The notes under the pieces were generated by a model. It did not search any database. It was not told where the DNA came from and worked only from the letters and a program-made list of their open reading frames with translations. From contig NZ_AEWF01000007.1 in the NCBI RefSeq assembly GCF_000190415.1, positions 98,890 to 162,889 of the forward strand: 64,000 nt of DNA, read 5' to 3'. Positions 47,601-56,643 of the stretch are shown in pieces. This DNA comes from Candidatus Odyssella thessalonicensis L13 (GTDB taxonomy: Bacteria > Pseudomonadota > Alphaproteobacteria > Paracaedibacterales > Paracaedibacteraceae). Both the position numbers and the translations under genes were made by a program. Every line of letters begins with the position of its first letter. Within the stretch, counting starts at the first letter, position 1.

Positions 47601-50161
47601 CCCGTTTAGAAAGGGGTTCTTGACTGTGAATCACGGCAAGAAGCGCTTTCTTCTTCTCTAGAAAGCGGTATTGCTCTCTTTTACTCTCAATAATAGACCA
47701 AAAATAATCAGTTCTCCTTTTATCGCCAATCTTCTCATTAATTAATGAATCATTCAGTACGGCATATGCCTCTCCATATTTCTCTAACTCAATAAAAATC
47801 TGAGCTTGGTGCAGTTTGGCAACATGTTGAGAGTCCAATTTCTTATCAATAAGATCTTGATAAAATTGTAGAATGCCTGTTTTAATAATTAAGTCTGAAC
47901 AATTAGATCCCCAGAAAATATCAACTAAGTTACAAATTGCTTTTCTAGAATTATTTCTAAACGCTAAAGTATACCAATTGCGTGCTTTTTCATGGTCTAC
48001 AGGGAAAACTAAACTTCCATGGTAGTAACTGTTAGACACAACAGAAAGAGATTCAGGGGTAAGTAATGATATAGACTTATTTTGTATACCTTGCTGAAAT
48101 TTTTTATCGAATACTTCAAGGAATTTTTTCCTAAATTCTATATTAATCCAAGGAGCTTTTATAATGACTATGAAGTTTTCAAAGCTTCCTTTTAAAATTG
48201 CTTGCTTCCCAGCTTTATGGGCATTCTCCCGATCTGAATTTTCAGCATAATGAGCACATCTAATAATATCAGCAAAATTCCTAATGTACTTACTTATCAA
48301 TCCTTTAGTATTTATTCCTATCTTTGAATTGAGAGCTACTTTAGACTTTTCAGCGTTCTCATACGACTTCAATAAACCATCCATAAAAGGCTTTGAAGCA
48401 GTTGTAAGGATCTTTTTAATAAGTACAACCGTCATGTTTTTCCGGGAATTCGAATTACTGCTTATTAATTTCTCGATGTCCAGATTCCAGATAGAAGTAT
48501 AGATCAGGATCTTTTTTAGGCGTCGAGCAAACTCATCAATTGCTAGATTAGTTTTTGTCGGAAAACTATCTTGTTTCCTTAAAATTGATAAATAGAAATA
48601 GTAAATTTTACTATTTTCTGCTATGAACTTCTTAATTTTTTTAGGACTAGAAAGTTGGGGAGGAAATAAGAATATATCCCAATATTTTAGCGCGAAACTT
48701 TTCAATCCAAATAATAATTTTGTGATCTGCTCTAAGGAATTATGAGACCCATATTCTTTATAAAGTTCATTATAAAGATAATTAAAGTTAGCATAATAAT
48801 TTATCTTACTGAATGATATCTCCTTCTTGGAGATTGCTTGCGAATTGCACAATAAAATTAGATTTCGATAATGGTGAAAATCTTTTACTAATATAAAGGA
48901 TTGGTGAGGAGCAGTAAAAACTTGTTCCTCTTTTAATTGTTGCAGATTAGAGCCTAATAAATTTTTAATCTGTTGTAATACTTCAGGGAAGCGGTTCTCA
49001 CTAGAAGAAGTATTTTTTTATAATTTAATGCTTTAATTAATTTAAGATAGATTTCTGATAATATTCGTGAGTAAAAACGCTGTTTGGCTGCACTCTTATT
49101 ATGCTTATTGTTCTCAATAGATTGAGTCAAAGACAGGAAAAACTTAATCCAAGTCTTCCTGTTTTTTTCTCCGGTAAGATAAAGTGGATTACCCAGAATT
49201 TCTTCACATTTTACAGCTAAATGCTTTAATCCGATTTCCTTTGAAGGTTTAAAAGATTTTCTAGGATTATCAAGATTTTGCTTGCTAAGCCATAATTTGC
49301 CTAATTTAATATAAGCTTTCTTAAGTAGAAGCTTGTTAAATCCTTCTGCAGCAAAATCCGAATAGTTTACGATCTGGAAATGTTGAATAAATTTATAGAA
49401 TGCTTCTTCAGCGAGGAGCCACAGATCATCACGGCTTTGCTTGTGGTCTTTCCATGCTTCAAAACTTCTTATTCCCTCTCTGTAAAAGCCTAATACGTGG
49501 TTGCCCTTAATTAAATGATTGGTGTACTGATCATTTAATTCTTGACTGCTATCTTTTTTATCTTGCTCAGCAAGTAAGGCCAGTGAATCTCGCTCTCCAC
49601 AAAATGCTGCATAACTTAAAATTGTGCGAGATAATTCTTTATGTGAAGGCTCTGAAGCGGAAAAGAGTTGTATTGCTAACCTGCGGGCTGCATAAAGAGA
49701 ACCATTTTCAAAAGCTAATAAGAAATGGTAATTGGCATCCTGCGGTGAGTCTCTAGAAATCAGATGCCCTAAATATTCTTGACCTCTAGAGAAGGATTGA
49801 TCTGCTGCAAGTTCTGCGTAGTAAAGTGCCTGAGATTGGCAAGATTTAATTAATACCCCTTCTCCATATAATACAGCTAAAATGTCTTGAGCATAGGGGT
49901 GTCCATTACTAGCTGCTCCTCTTATATTTTCTATCCATGGGAGAAGATATTTGACTCGCGCATCCTTGAGTAATAAGGTGGTACCCATTATAGATTTCCC
50001 AACGGTTGTTAAGTAACGGAGGAGCAAGCCTGCAGCTAAATAATTTTGATCTGCCTCAGCTACTAGTTGGTAATAAGCCTCTATATTTCCTTTACAGATA
50101 TTCTCGTATAGATCATTAAGCTCCTTATCCTTGTCCGAGAGCTTCACTTTATAAAGCGGAA

Positions 50162-50197
50162 GCCTAGGAAGCCTAGGAAGCCTAGGAAGCCTAGGAG
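50162..50197 (-). repeat. Four copies of a 9-base repeat encoding (Arg-Leu-Pro)4
   Basis: GCCTAGGAA repeats head to tail (last copy ends GAG) inside the giant gene. Because the unit is nine bases, copy-number change would keep the frame. Confidence 0.92.
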
Positions 50198-50789
50198 AAG
50201 AAATTTCCTGCTCGCTTAATTTGAGGCGAGCATAGTGAGCTAATTGATGCAGTTTTGGCTTTGGCGCGCTATCCTCCGTACTATGCTGAGATAGCCGATT
50301 TAAAAGGCCAAGGTTTTTTGAGAGTAAGGCGTAATAAGTATATTTAGGGTTACTAGCGAGAACTTGAGGGCTGTTATAGTAATTTGAAATGCGCTCGCGA
50401 AGGGTCTCCATGACCTTCCTGTTGAAAAATTGGTTAACTTCTCGTAGTTGAAATAAGTCTTTATTATCTAGATAGGAAAGGATAGGAGAAATCAAAGCTG
50501 AAGGCACAGGCATGAAAAGCGATAACCAATCTAACTGTTTTTGATTTGCGTTATGATGGTTAATTGTGAAAGATACTTCCCCCTCACATTCACAGGATAC
50601 TTCGCTTTTTTCATCCTGTGTAGTATGTATTTCTGATATAGCTACCCTATACATACGAGTACTTCCTTCAACGCTGGTATTTATATGATCTGGTTCCATA
50701 GCTGGAGCAAAACTAGGACTTAAGAGACATATAATAGTGAAATAAGTTACTGCCTTTCGCCAAACCGATATCTGTAAAGTTGAATGCAT

Positions 50790-51599
50790 CGTTATAATTC
50801 CTAATTCTTCAAAGGTTTTCTTAACTTCGAGATTATAAGAATTCTAAATGGGAAAGGTTAGACATACATAAATCTGATGAGCATCTAAGTATACTTTATG
50901 TCTGCTTATCTAACTGTGGCTTAATTTAGCCTCATCCATTTAAAGACGTAATTAACCTTATAAATTGATTCCATACTAACGCTCTAACATTTTTTAAATG
51001 TTTAGCCGTGTATAACTCTAAAAAGAATCTTTTATGTCATCCTTCTTAGCTAAAACGTTCTATGGTTTAAGTAAGTCTTTATAGTTAATCACTATTCTTA
51101 TTCTCTCTATTATCTGGCTCTTTAAAGAGAAGTAAGGAGTTTAGGTAGATATGCTCTTCTAATGAGGCCGCTCCATAATATAGACTACAGGATGGTCTTA
51201 ATCGCAATTTAGTTTGAGTACCTGAAAGGTGTGAGCATGCCTGTAGTATAGCTTCTATCCTTGTCTAAACCTTCTACTCTTTAAAAATTTTTACTTGCTT
51301 ATTCTTCCCCTCATTAAAGGAAATAGCCGACTTAATCAACTTTTGCAAGAATTCTTTTAAAAATACAGTACAATTCGATAATAATTTGAGTTTAAGGTAG
51401 TTTAAGATTATTTGACTTGTTTGCAATTTTCAGGAAAAGTACCAGGATAATACTATATTGTAGCGCTTATCTAATGCACATAAGGCTTAAGATCAGGGTT
51501 AAATTATAGAAAAGCTGCTGTTAAGAAAAAGTAGGGCGAATTTTCGCAAAGATAAAGATAAGAAAAATGGCTTGAGTCTTAATGATAAAAAGAGAAAGA
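50790..51599. other. AT-rich spacer upstream of the giant gene
   Basis: No gene supported. Presumably contains the giant gene's promoter; no clear -35/-10 pair is visible on the minus strand. Confidence 0.4.
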
Positions 51600-52140
51600 A
51601 TCTAGCCATGTCGATTGTTATCATCACAAGCTTATGTGTTTGTTTTGCGGATTTTTGCAAACTTTATCATGCGTTATCAAAAATTTTTGCCCTTAGAAAA
51701 GTAAATGCTGGTGCCCTTGACAATCTTGCTCCCCTGCTTAAAAGGCGAACAAATTGGCCTATATATTGATTGCTCTACTAGCTTTAAGGTTTGTCGGTCG
51801 CAATCAGCACATTTTTAATCATAAAGCCTTTGAGGGACTCACCCAGCGGGGTAAGATCACCATGGGAGGTTCCTTGGCCTTAAGCTAGCTGCATCTTGTC
51901 CTTAATCCTCAAGAGCAGATCATAGCTGTCAGGATTACTCCTGGTGCCACGGATGAGCGAACTGCTTTAATGCGGACCCACAGAGAGGCTAAAAGGTAAA
52001 GGCTTTGCTAATAACGGCAACCGTGGCAAGAATAGTTGCCTTCTAGTACAAAAGGGGGGTCACCAGCTCTCCGGTATCCGTAAAATATGAAGAACTATTG
52101 GAGCCCTGTGCCCATAAAATTCTGCAGCAACGGTTTAATT
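51600..52140 (+). mobile_element. Decayed IS982-family transposase remnant
   Basis: No intact frame remains, but plus-strand fragments in different frames follow IS982 transposase order: ADFCKLYHALSKIF (N-terminal helix), YIDCSTSFKVCR at about 51762 (the VDSTxLxVC block with the first catalytic Asp), HKAFEGLTQRGK, RITPGATDERTAL (second catalytic block), GFANNGNRGKNS and MKNYWSP near 52090. Several frameshifts, a stop inside the GWFFGFKLHL-equivalent and a large internal deletion separate them. Ends and terminal repeats could not be found; the right edge touches the 3' end of the F-box gene. Confidence 0.7.
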
Positions 52141-52143
52141 ACT

Positions 52144-53826
52144 TTAATCGACAACAGTTTCGTCAAGATTTTCATTCTCAGGATGCGCGGCTTTATAGTC
52201 TTCAATGTAATTGTTTATCAGTTGGTAACATTTAATATGGGGAATAAGGGGATCATCGTCTTGGATCGCTATGGGGAGGGTGCCTTCATGAGAGATTAGA
52301 ATCGGTAATTTTTGCTCGTAGGCTTTAAGGATTAAATCATCAAAAGGGGCATTCAGCTCCAGACCAGCATTTGTTATTGTCGCCACAAAGTGGGAGGGGA
52401 GGAGATAGCCTTCTTTAAAGTGGGCGCTCGTTATGGAGAGTCTTGGTTTCCTGGGAATAAACGTATGAAAAATTATAGTAGCCGCATCGCTACCTTTTAT
52501 CTTCAGCAGTAATCTCGTGCTTCTCATTATATTTTCTTGTTCCAGTAAAGAGTTATTCTCAGTGTTTGAAAAGCTTCCTTCAAGTTTTGTAAACCCCTGT
52601 TCCAGCCACTGAATATAAGGCGGCATTAGATTTCTATTTTCTTCCAGGTAGGTGTGTAAGAAATTATGAATGAAAGTTAAAAAGTTGCGGAAATATTGAA
52701 ATCTTTTTAGTTCTCGCTCATCCTTGCTAAAGGGAACTAAGCGTTTATAGGTTTCCTCGTTAAAGCTCGGGTTCAAATAGTAAGCTGCGCGGATTAGGTC
52801 TTCATTTTTCCAATGCAGCGAATATATGCTGCAGCCTTGCAGCCAGTTCCTAACTGCCTCAAGGGATAAAATAGTTGAAGACTCACAAAATTTTATGGCC
52901 AGGAAACTCTTAAGCTTTCTTAAAGATTTATGAGGAAGCAAAATAAGTTTCCTTAGCTTTAGATACAGTTCATGGCCTAAGGGAGGCGTAAAATCATTTA
53001 ACTGCTCAACGTATGAAAGAATTAATGCACCGCCAGGGGAAACGCCTAGCATTTCTTGAATTTCTTCTTGCAGGAGCATGGCTTTTAAACCCTTAAAAGA
53101 CTTAGGTAAAAGGGCAAACCGTTGACAAACCTCACGCCAGGTTTGGCATCCAGAGCGAACCGCGATCTTATAGCTCTTAGCAATTTGATGCCATATATAA
53201 TCATCTTGAGTCTGGCTATACCATAGGCGGCTGCACCGAGCCATAGCCGCAAGATCGGGTGGAGACAGAAAAGTCAAAAGATATTGTTGCACCTCTCCAG
53301 GTAAGTCCATTAAAAGATCTTTAACGTTATAAACGTTAAGTGTCCTGTCATATAAAAGTAATGATCTCGATTCTGAAATGGGGCTTGCGTCTACTAGAGC
53401 TTCTATTTCGAGTTCAGAACTTATATGCTTTACCGACGGATAGGGCGATCCTGATTCTCTCATATCATCAACCCCCTCAGACAAAGGAAAAACTCCTAAC
53501 CTTGATAAGGCATCTGAAGAGGAGATAATCCCTTCCTCTGTTTCCTTTCGGGTTCTTTTATGGACTGAGCAGCTAAAATTGCTGTTTCTTGCCGGCAAGG
53601 AAGTTCGTGCTGTTAGCCGGGGTAAACTTGACGTTTTTAGGTCGGGCTGATAAGAGTTGCCTCTTTGCCGTTTAATCGGAGGTGCAGAATAGCTAGCAGT
53701 TTCAGTGTTCGCGTCTATTGGCGAAGCTTCTTTTAAAGCTTCACTGCTGTTCGCTGGCCCGATGATAAAGTTAGAGACCAATAAAATGTAGACAAATAGC
53801 TTGAAGGAGTTATAAAGATTTTTCAT
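52144..53826 (-). CDS. Exported F-box protein, 560 residues
   Basis: Signal peptide MKNLYNSFKLFVYILLVSNF, cleavage near ANS. Residues about 30-165 are disordered, Ser/Pro-rich, with basic clusters PPIKRQR and HKRTRKE that resemble nuclear-localisation signals. The F-box is at residues 173-217 (MDLPGEVQQYLLTFLSPPDLAAMARCSRLW...DDYIWHQ) with the usual Leu-Pro, Leu, Cys and Trp positions. The remaining ~340 residues are helical and unrecognised, presumably the substrate-recruiting part. GGGGA precedes the ATG. It would act by binding host Skp1 in an SCF ubiquitin ligase; this follows from the family and is not shown. The gene is intact. Confidence 0.85.
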   Translation of the reverse strand: MKNLYNSFKLFVYILLVSNFIIGPANSSEALKEASPIDANTETASYSAPPIKRQRGNSYQPDLKTSSLPRLTARTSLPARNSNFSCSVHKRTRKETEEGIISSSDALSRLGVFPLSEGVDDMRESGSPYPSVKHISSELEIEALVDASPISESRSLLLYDRTLNVYNVKDLLMDLPGEVQQYLLTFLSPPDLAAMARCSRLWYSQTQDDYIWHQIAKSYKIAVRSGCQTWREVCQRFALLPKSFKGLKAMLLQEEIQEMLGVSPGGALILSYVEQLNDFTPPLGHELYLKLRKLILLPHKSLRKLKSFLAIKFCESSTILSLEAVRNWLQGCSIYSLHWKNEDLIRAAYYLNPSFNEETYKRLVPFSKDERELKRFQYFRNFLTFIHNFLHTYLEENRNLMPPYIQWLEQGFTKLEGSFSNTENNSLLEQENIMRSTRLLLKIKGSDAATIIFHTFIPRKPRLSITSAHFKEGYLLPSHFVATITNAGLELNAPFDDLILKAYEQKLPILISHEGTLPIAIQDDDPLIPHIKCYQLINNYIEDYKAAHPENENLDETVVD

Positions 53827-54021
53827 TGTTTTTCCCCATCACCTTACGAGGATCCTGTTAAGTTATTATTGAGCTGACGGTGAGCTAAGAGTACAGTTTC
53901 GTGCTGCCAAGCATTAAAAGTTCTCTGCTCGTGATTCAGCTAACTATTAAAATATCAGGACCTTTCATGCAAGCTAGAAAAGACAACGGCAGTGTTCACT
54001 TGCAGATCTTATCCGGATTAT

Positions 54022-54525
54022 TTAGAAATGACCTGACGCCCCATAGGGGATACCACATACATTGGAATCCCATAATGGTTCCCTCAAGTTGAAGCTATTC
54101 GCTATAATCAGGTAATCTTCAAATTCTTTAGCTGTGACTAATGAAGTTTGCTGTGAGTAATGAGATAAGGAACGTTGCTTGAGAATAAAAGCCTCTTTCC
54201 AGGTTTCATGTGGCTGGTTAGAAATAACACCTAGTACATGACTGTGCCGACGCCACAAGTTTTCGTCTTTCGTTAAAATGTGCCAAACATGACTGACTAA
54301 GGAAAGTCGACATAAATCCTCAGGAGATAGAAACTGTAAGATGTGGTACTGCAGCTCAGCTGGAAGACTTGATAAAGGATCAGAATGTAAAGCAGGAGTA
54401 AAAGTGTCTTGGTTGAGTACTACCACCCTAGTCGTTGAATCATCGCTCGCGCTAGCATTAAACAAGAAAAGGGGAAGGCTTAAAATAATAATAAAAGCGA
54501 AGAAGCTTTTGGGGAGGGTGAGCAT
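54022..54525 (-). CDS. Short exported F-box protein, 167 residues
   Basis: Signal peptide MLTLPKSFFAFIIILSLPLF, cleavage near ASA. The F-box occupies residues 51-94 (LSSLPAELQYHILQFLSPED...VSHVW...DENLWRR), closely following the eukaryotic consensus. After it come only ~70 residues, with WKEAFILKQR resembling the post-F-box WREVCQRF of the neighbouring 560-residue protein. It is either a minimal Skp1-binding effector or a truncated paralogue of that neighbour, from which it is separated by under 200 bases. Confidence 0.82.
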   Translation of the reverse strand: MLTLPKSFFAFIIILSLPLFLFNASASDDSTTRVVVLNQDTFTPALHSDPLSSLPAELQYHILQFLSPEDLCRLSLVSHVWHILTKDENLWRRHSHVLGVISNQPHETWKEAFILKQRSLSHYSQQTSLVTAKEFEDYLIIANSFNLREPLWDSNVCGIPYGASGHF

Positions 54526-54878
54526 GATTATTACCTTTTTGTAGCTTAAAGTTTGTAGTTATTTTATAAATATGATAGGTATCGGAAATATTTTTCAAGA
54601 TTTAAATCAATGCTGACTTAAAAGACAGCATAATTCACAGAGGAAAATATAGCAGTAAATAATAAATTTTAAATATATTTTATAATAAGTATTTTTTTGT
54701 TAAATGCTTGACTAACTATTCTGTTTCTCAAGATTTTCTAAATAAGATGGATGTAATATGTGCTGGGTATATTACAAAAATTATTATAAGTAAAAGGAAA
54801 CTATTGCTTCAAGGGTATAATGGTTATAAGTTTTCTGTCATTATTGGAAATAAAACAAAACTTAAGGTCTTGCTGCTG
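54526..54878. other. AT-rich spacer
   Basis: No feature seen; very A/T-rich, with no terminator recognisable for the RSH-like gene that ends at 54879. Confidence 0.4.
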
Positions 54879-55964
54879 TTATAGCCATGGGTGAGACAGG
54901 CTATTAAGTGCAGCTTGTTGTTTATACCGCCAATGAGAAGCAGCTCCGTATTCCGCCGCTTCATCCATCTCAGGGGTGCGGATCTGGACTTCAATAACTT
55001 TATTAAAAGGCCCAATTAAGCAAGTATGGAGAGATTGGTAACCATTTGCTTTAGGTTGTGAGATGTAATCCTTTACACGACCGGGGATCGCCCGAAAAGT
55101 ATCATGGAGGACGTTTAAAACTTGATAGGCTTCCGATAGATTCTGAACAATAATCCTGAATCCCATAATGTCTGATAATTGGTCAAATGTTACATGCTTG
55201 TGCAGCATTTTCCTCCAGATAGAATAGGGAGTCTTTCTGCGGCCATTAACGTGGAGGGGGGTAATTTGTGCTCTCTTTAACACTTGTCTGAGCATATGTG
55301 TCGTTGCGGTCACCATGTATTCGGCATTTCCCACCACAGATTTTAGACGGCTTTGAATAAAACTATGGGCTGCAGGATCGAGAACTTTAAAGGCCCGGTC
55401 TTCCAGCTCATCCTTAACATGCTTCATGCCCATGCAAGCAGCAAGGGGGGCATAAGCTTCCACGGCTTCTCTGGCGATGTCTCTTCTTTTTTTTAGGGAG
55501 CTAATGCATTGTAAGGTCCGCATCCGGTGAACTTGTCCTTTTAATTTCGTCCATAAGCTTTGAGAAGAGGGATGAGCTAGTTGAAAGATGTTCGCATTTC
55601 TATCGGAAAACTCAGGGCTAATATTACCGCTATCGGCAGTATGAATGAGATGAGTGGATAAATATAGTAAAGAAGGCGTTCGCCGATTAAGGGCGACCGC
55701 CTCCTGATCCGGCGCAATCAAGTAGGAGAATGAAAGCGGGACTGCCGGATATGAAGACTGTCCGTCATTTGCTAGACGCGGTACAGAACAGGCTTCTAAT
55801 TCGCTAGGGGAAAGATGGGTAGCCACTTGAGTGAATTCTTTGGGACAGCCAAGGGCTTGAAAAGGATAAACATCAGCCACGGTTAAAGCGGCAGATGGTG
55901 ATAAGGTCAACATGACAGCTGTAGAAAGCAGCTGCAGCTTGTATTTTATAGAATACTTATTCAT
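54879..55964 (-). CDS. Exported RelA/SpoT-homologue synthetase-domain protein
   Basis: 361 residues. GAGG precedes the ATG. Residues 1-30 are a signal peptide (basic start, LLSTAVMLTLSPSAA). Residues 31-140 are unrelated to Rsh. From residue 142 the sequence parallels the nearby Rsh protein: HRMRTL, MGMKHVKDELEDRAF, then the (p)ppGpp-synthetase domain with GRRKTPYSIWRKM (241-253), SDIMGFRII (Asp265), YISQPKANGYQSLHT (300-314) and EVQIRT..MDEAAEYG (Glu325, Glu338). These correspond to the ATP/GTP-binding and catalytic positions (Asp264 and Glu323 of the streptococcal enzyme). The hydrolase His-Asp site, TGS and ACT domains are absent. It most likely arose by duplication of rsh 700 bases away. 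An alarmone-making or pyrophosphokinase effector acting in a host cell is inference. Confidence 0.87.
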   Translation of the reverse strand: MNKYSIKYKLQLLSTAVMLTLSPSAALTVADVYPFQALGCPKEFTQVATHLSPSELEACSVPRLANDGQSSYPAVPLSFSYLIAPDQEAVALNRRTPSLLYLSTHLIHTADSGNISPEFSDRNANIFQLAHPSSQSLWTKLKGQVHRMRTLQCISSLKKRRDIAREAVEAYAPLAACMGMKHVKDELEDRAFKVLDPAAHSFIQSRLKSVVGNAEYMVTATTHMLRQVLKRAQITPLHVNGRRKTPYSIWRKMLHKHVTFDQLSDIMGFRIIVQNLSEAYQVLNVLHDTFRAIPGRVKDYISQPKANGYQSLHTCLIGPFNKVIEVQIRTPEMDEAAEYGAASHWRYKQQAALNSLSHPWL

Positions 55965-56250
55965 ATAAACCTCGTCCTTTCCTGGAACTCATGTATCACT
56001 TAATAGCATCCCTATTTATAATTCTGAGTTCTTGTTCTTGGAAGAGATTTAGTGCGTGAAAATGAGCCTGTTTTTAAACAAACCCCGCCGAGACGTGGCT
56101 GTTTAGCAAGAAATCCTGGCGGAAAAGAGAGGTCTGAGAGAAGGGGGCCATAGTAAGGAAGAGCGATTGTTCTACAGGGAATTATGCTTCAGGTATTAAT
56201 ATTATTATATTAATAGAACTTCTTTAACGTCGCGATAAAAGTAGGTGGTT

Positions 56251-56643
56251 TTATTCCGCTGACAATACTACAAAAGCCTGAGCATAAGGCGGCTCATCAG
56301 TCATGGATAAGTGAATGCGCCCTGTCAATCCCGAGGGAATACGGGATTGGAAATGATGTTTTGCCATTCCGCTTAGGATAAGGGTAGGAGGGGACCAAGG
56401 CTCACGGCGAACTTCGATGTTGTGCCACGTGACGCCTTTGGCAAGGCCGGTCCCTAAAGCTTTGATAAGGGCTTCTTTAGCTGCAAACATTTTGGCGTAG
56501 GAAGCCGTGCTATGGGCTCTGAGTTGGGAGCGTTCTTGCTCATAAGCTGTAAAAACTCTGTTCAGGAACTTTTGACCTTGGCGCTTTATAACTGCTTCTA
56601 TGCGACGGATATCAATTAAATCGCTGCCAATGCCAATAATCAT
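56251..56643 (-). CDS. acpS: Holo-[acyl-carrier-protein] synthase
   Basis: 130 residues. GIGSDLIDIRRIE holds the Mg-binding Asp8 and FAAKEALIKALGTG the second metal ligand Glu. Transfers 4'-phosphopantetheine from CoA to ACP. The ATG directly abuts the rsh stop codon with no spacer, so the two are translationally coupled. The rsh-acpS order is common in Alphaproteobacteria. Confidence 0.97.
   Translation of the reverse strand: MIIGIGSDLIDIRRIEAVIKRQGQKFLNRVFTAYEQERSQLRAHSTASYAKMFAAKEALIKALGTGLAKGVTWHNIEVRREPWSPPTLILSGMAKHHFQSRIPSGLTGRIHLSMTDEPPYAQAFVVLSAE

Larger units (their letters stand above)
44322..50789 (-). pseudogene. Giant exported F-box / Sel1 / FAD-oxidoreductase / LRR protein (~2150 residues), split by two one-base frameshifts
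   Basis: Read as one gene after restoring two slips. Part 1 (50789-49014): signal peptide (cleavage near APA), F-box at residues 92-130 (VPSALISPILSYLDNKDLF...), a (RLP)4 tract, Sel1-like helices. The frame closes at 48954, but the next frame is open up to 49018; one extra A in the seven-A run (49013-49019) joins NYKK to NTSSSENRF. Part 2 (to 44398): more Sel1 helices, an FAD domain from about 47040 (PKLVIVGAGISGIMSALLVA, SRLHLGGEYPKD, later WIGANKNCLEAFSPKG) in the DAO-type flavoprotein pattern, a Ser/Glu acidic linker, LRRs (LESLTLNGWDLSSL, LKYVDLGGNESL) and 23-residue tail repeats. A second slip near 44402 creates the stop at 44398. The downstream part alone lacks an ATG and ribosome site. 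Confidence 0.8.

Noticed and set aside
50162..50197. Short direct repeats considered as CRISPR or iteron
   Set aside because: Nine-base units without spacers, in frame inside a coding sequence; simple coding repeat.
52087..52299. 70-residue plus-strand frame at the 3' end of the F-box gene
   Set aside because: Mostly antisense to the F-box gene; its first ~19 codons fit the IS982 remnant instead.
42382..56250. tRNA-Arg(CCU) as attachment site of the effector island
   Set aside because: The island lies on the 5' side of the tRNA, while integration normally uses the 3' end; no repeated 3' tRNA segment or integrase was seen.
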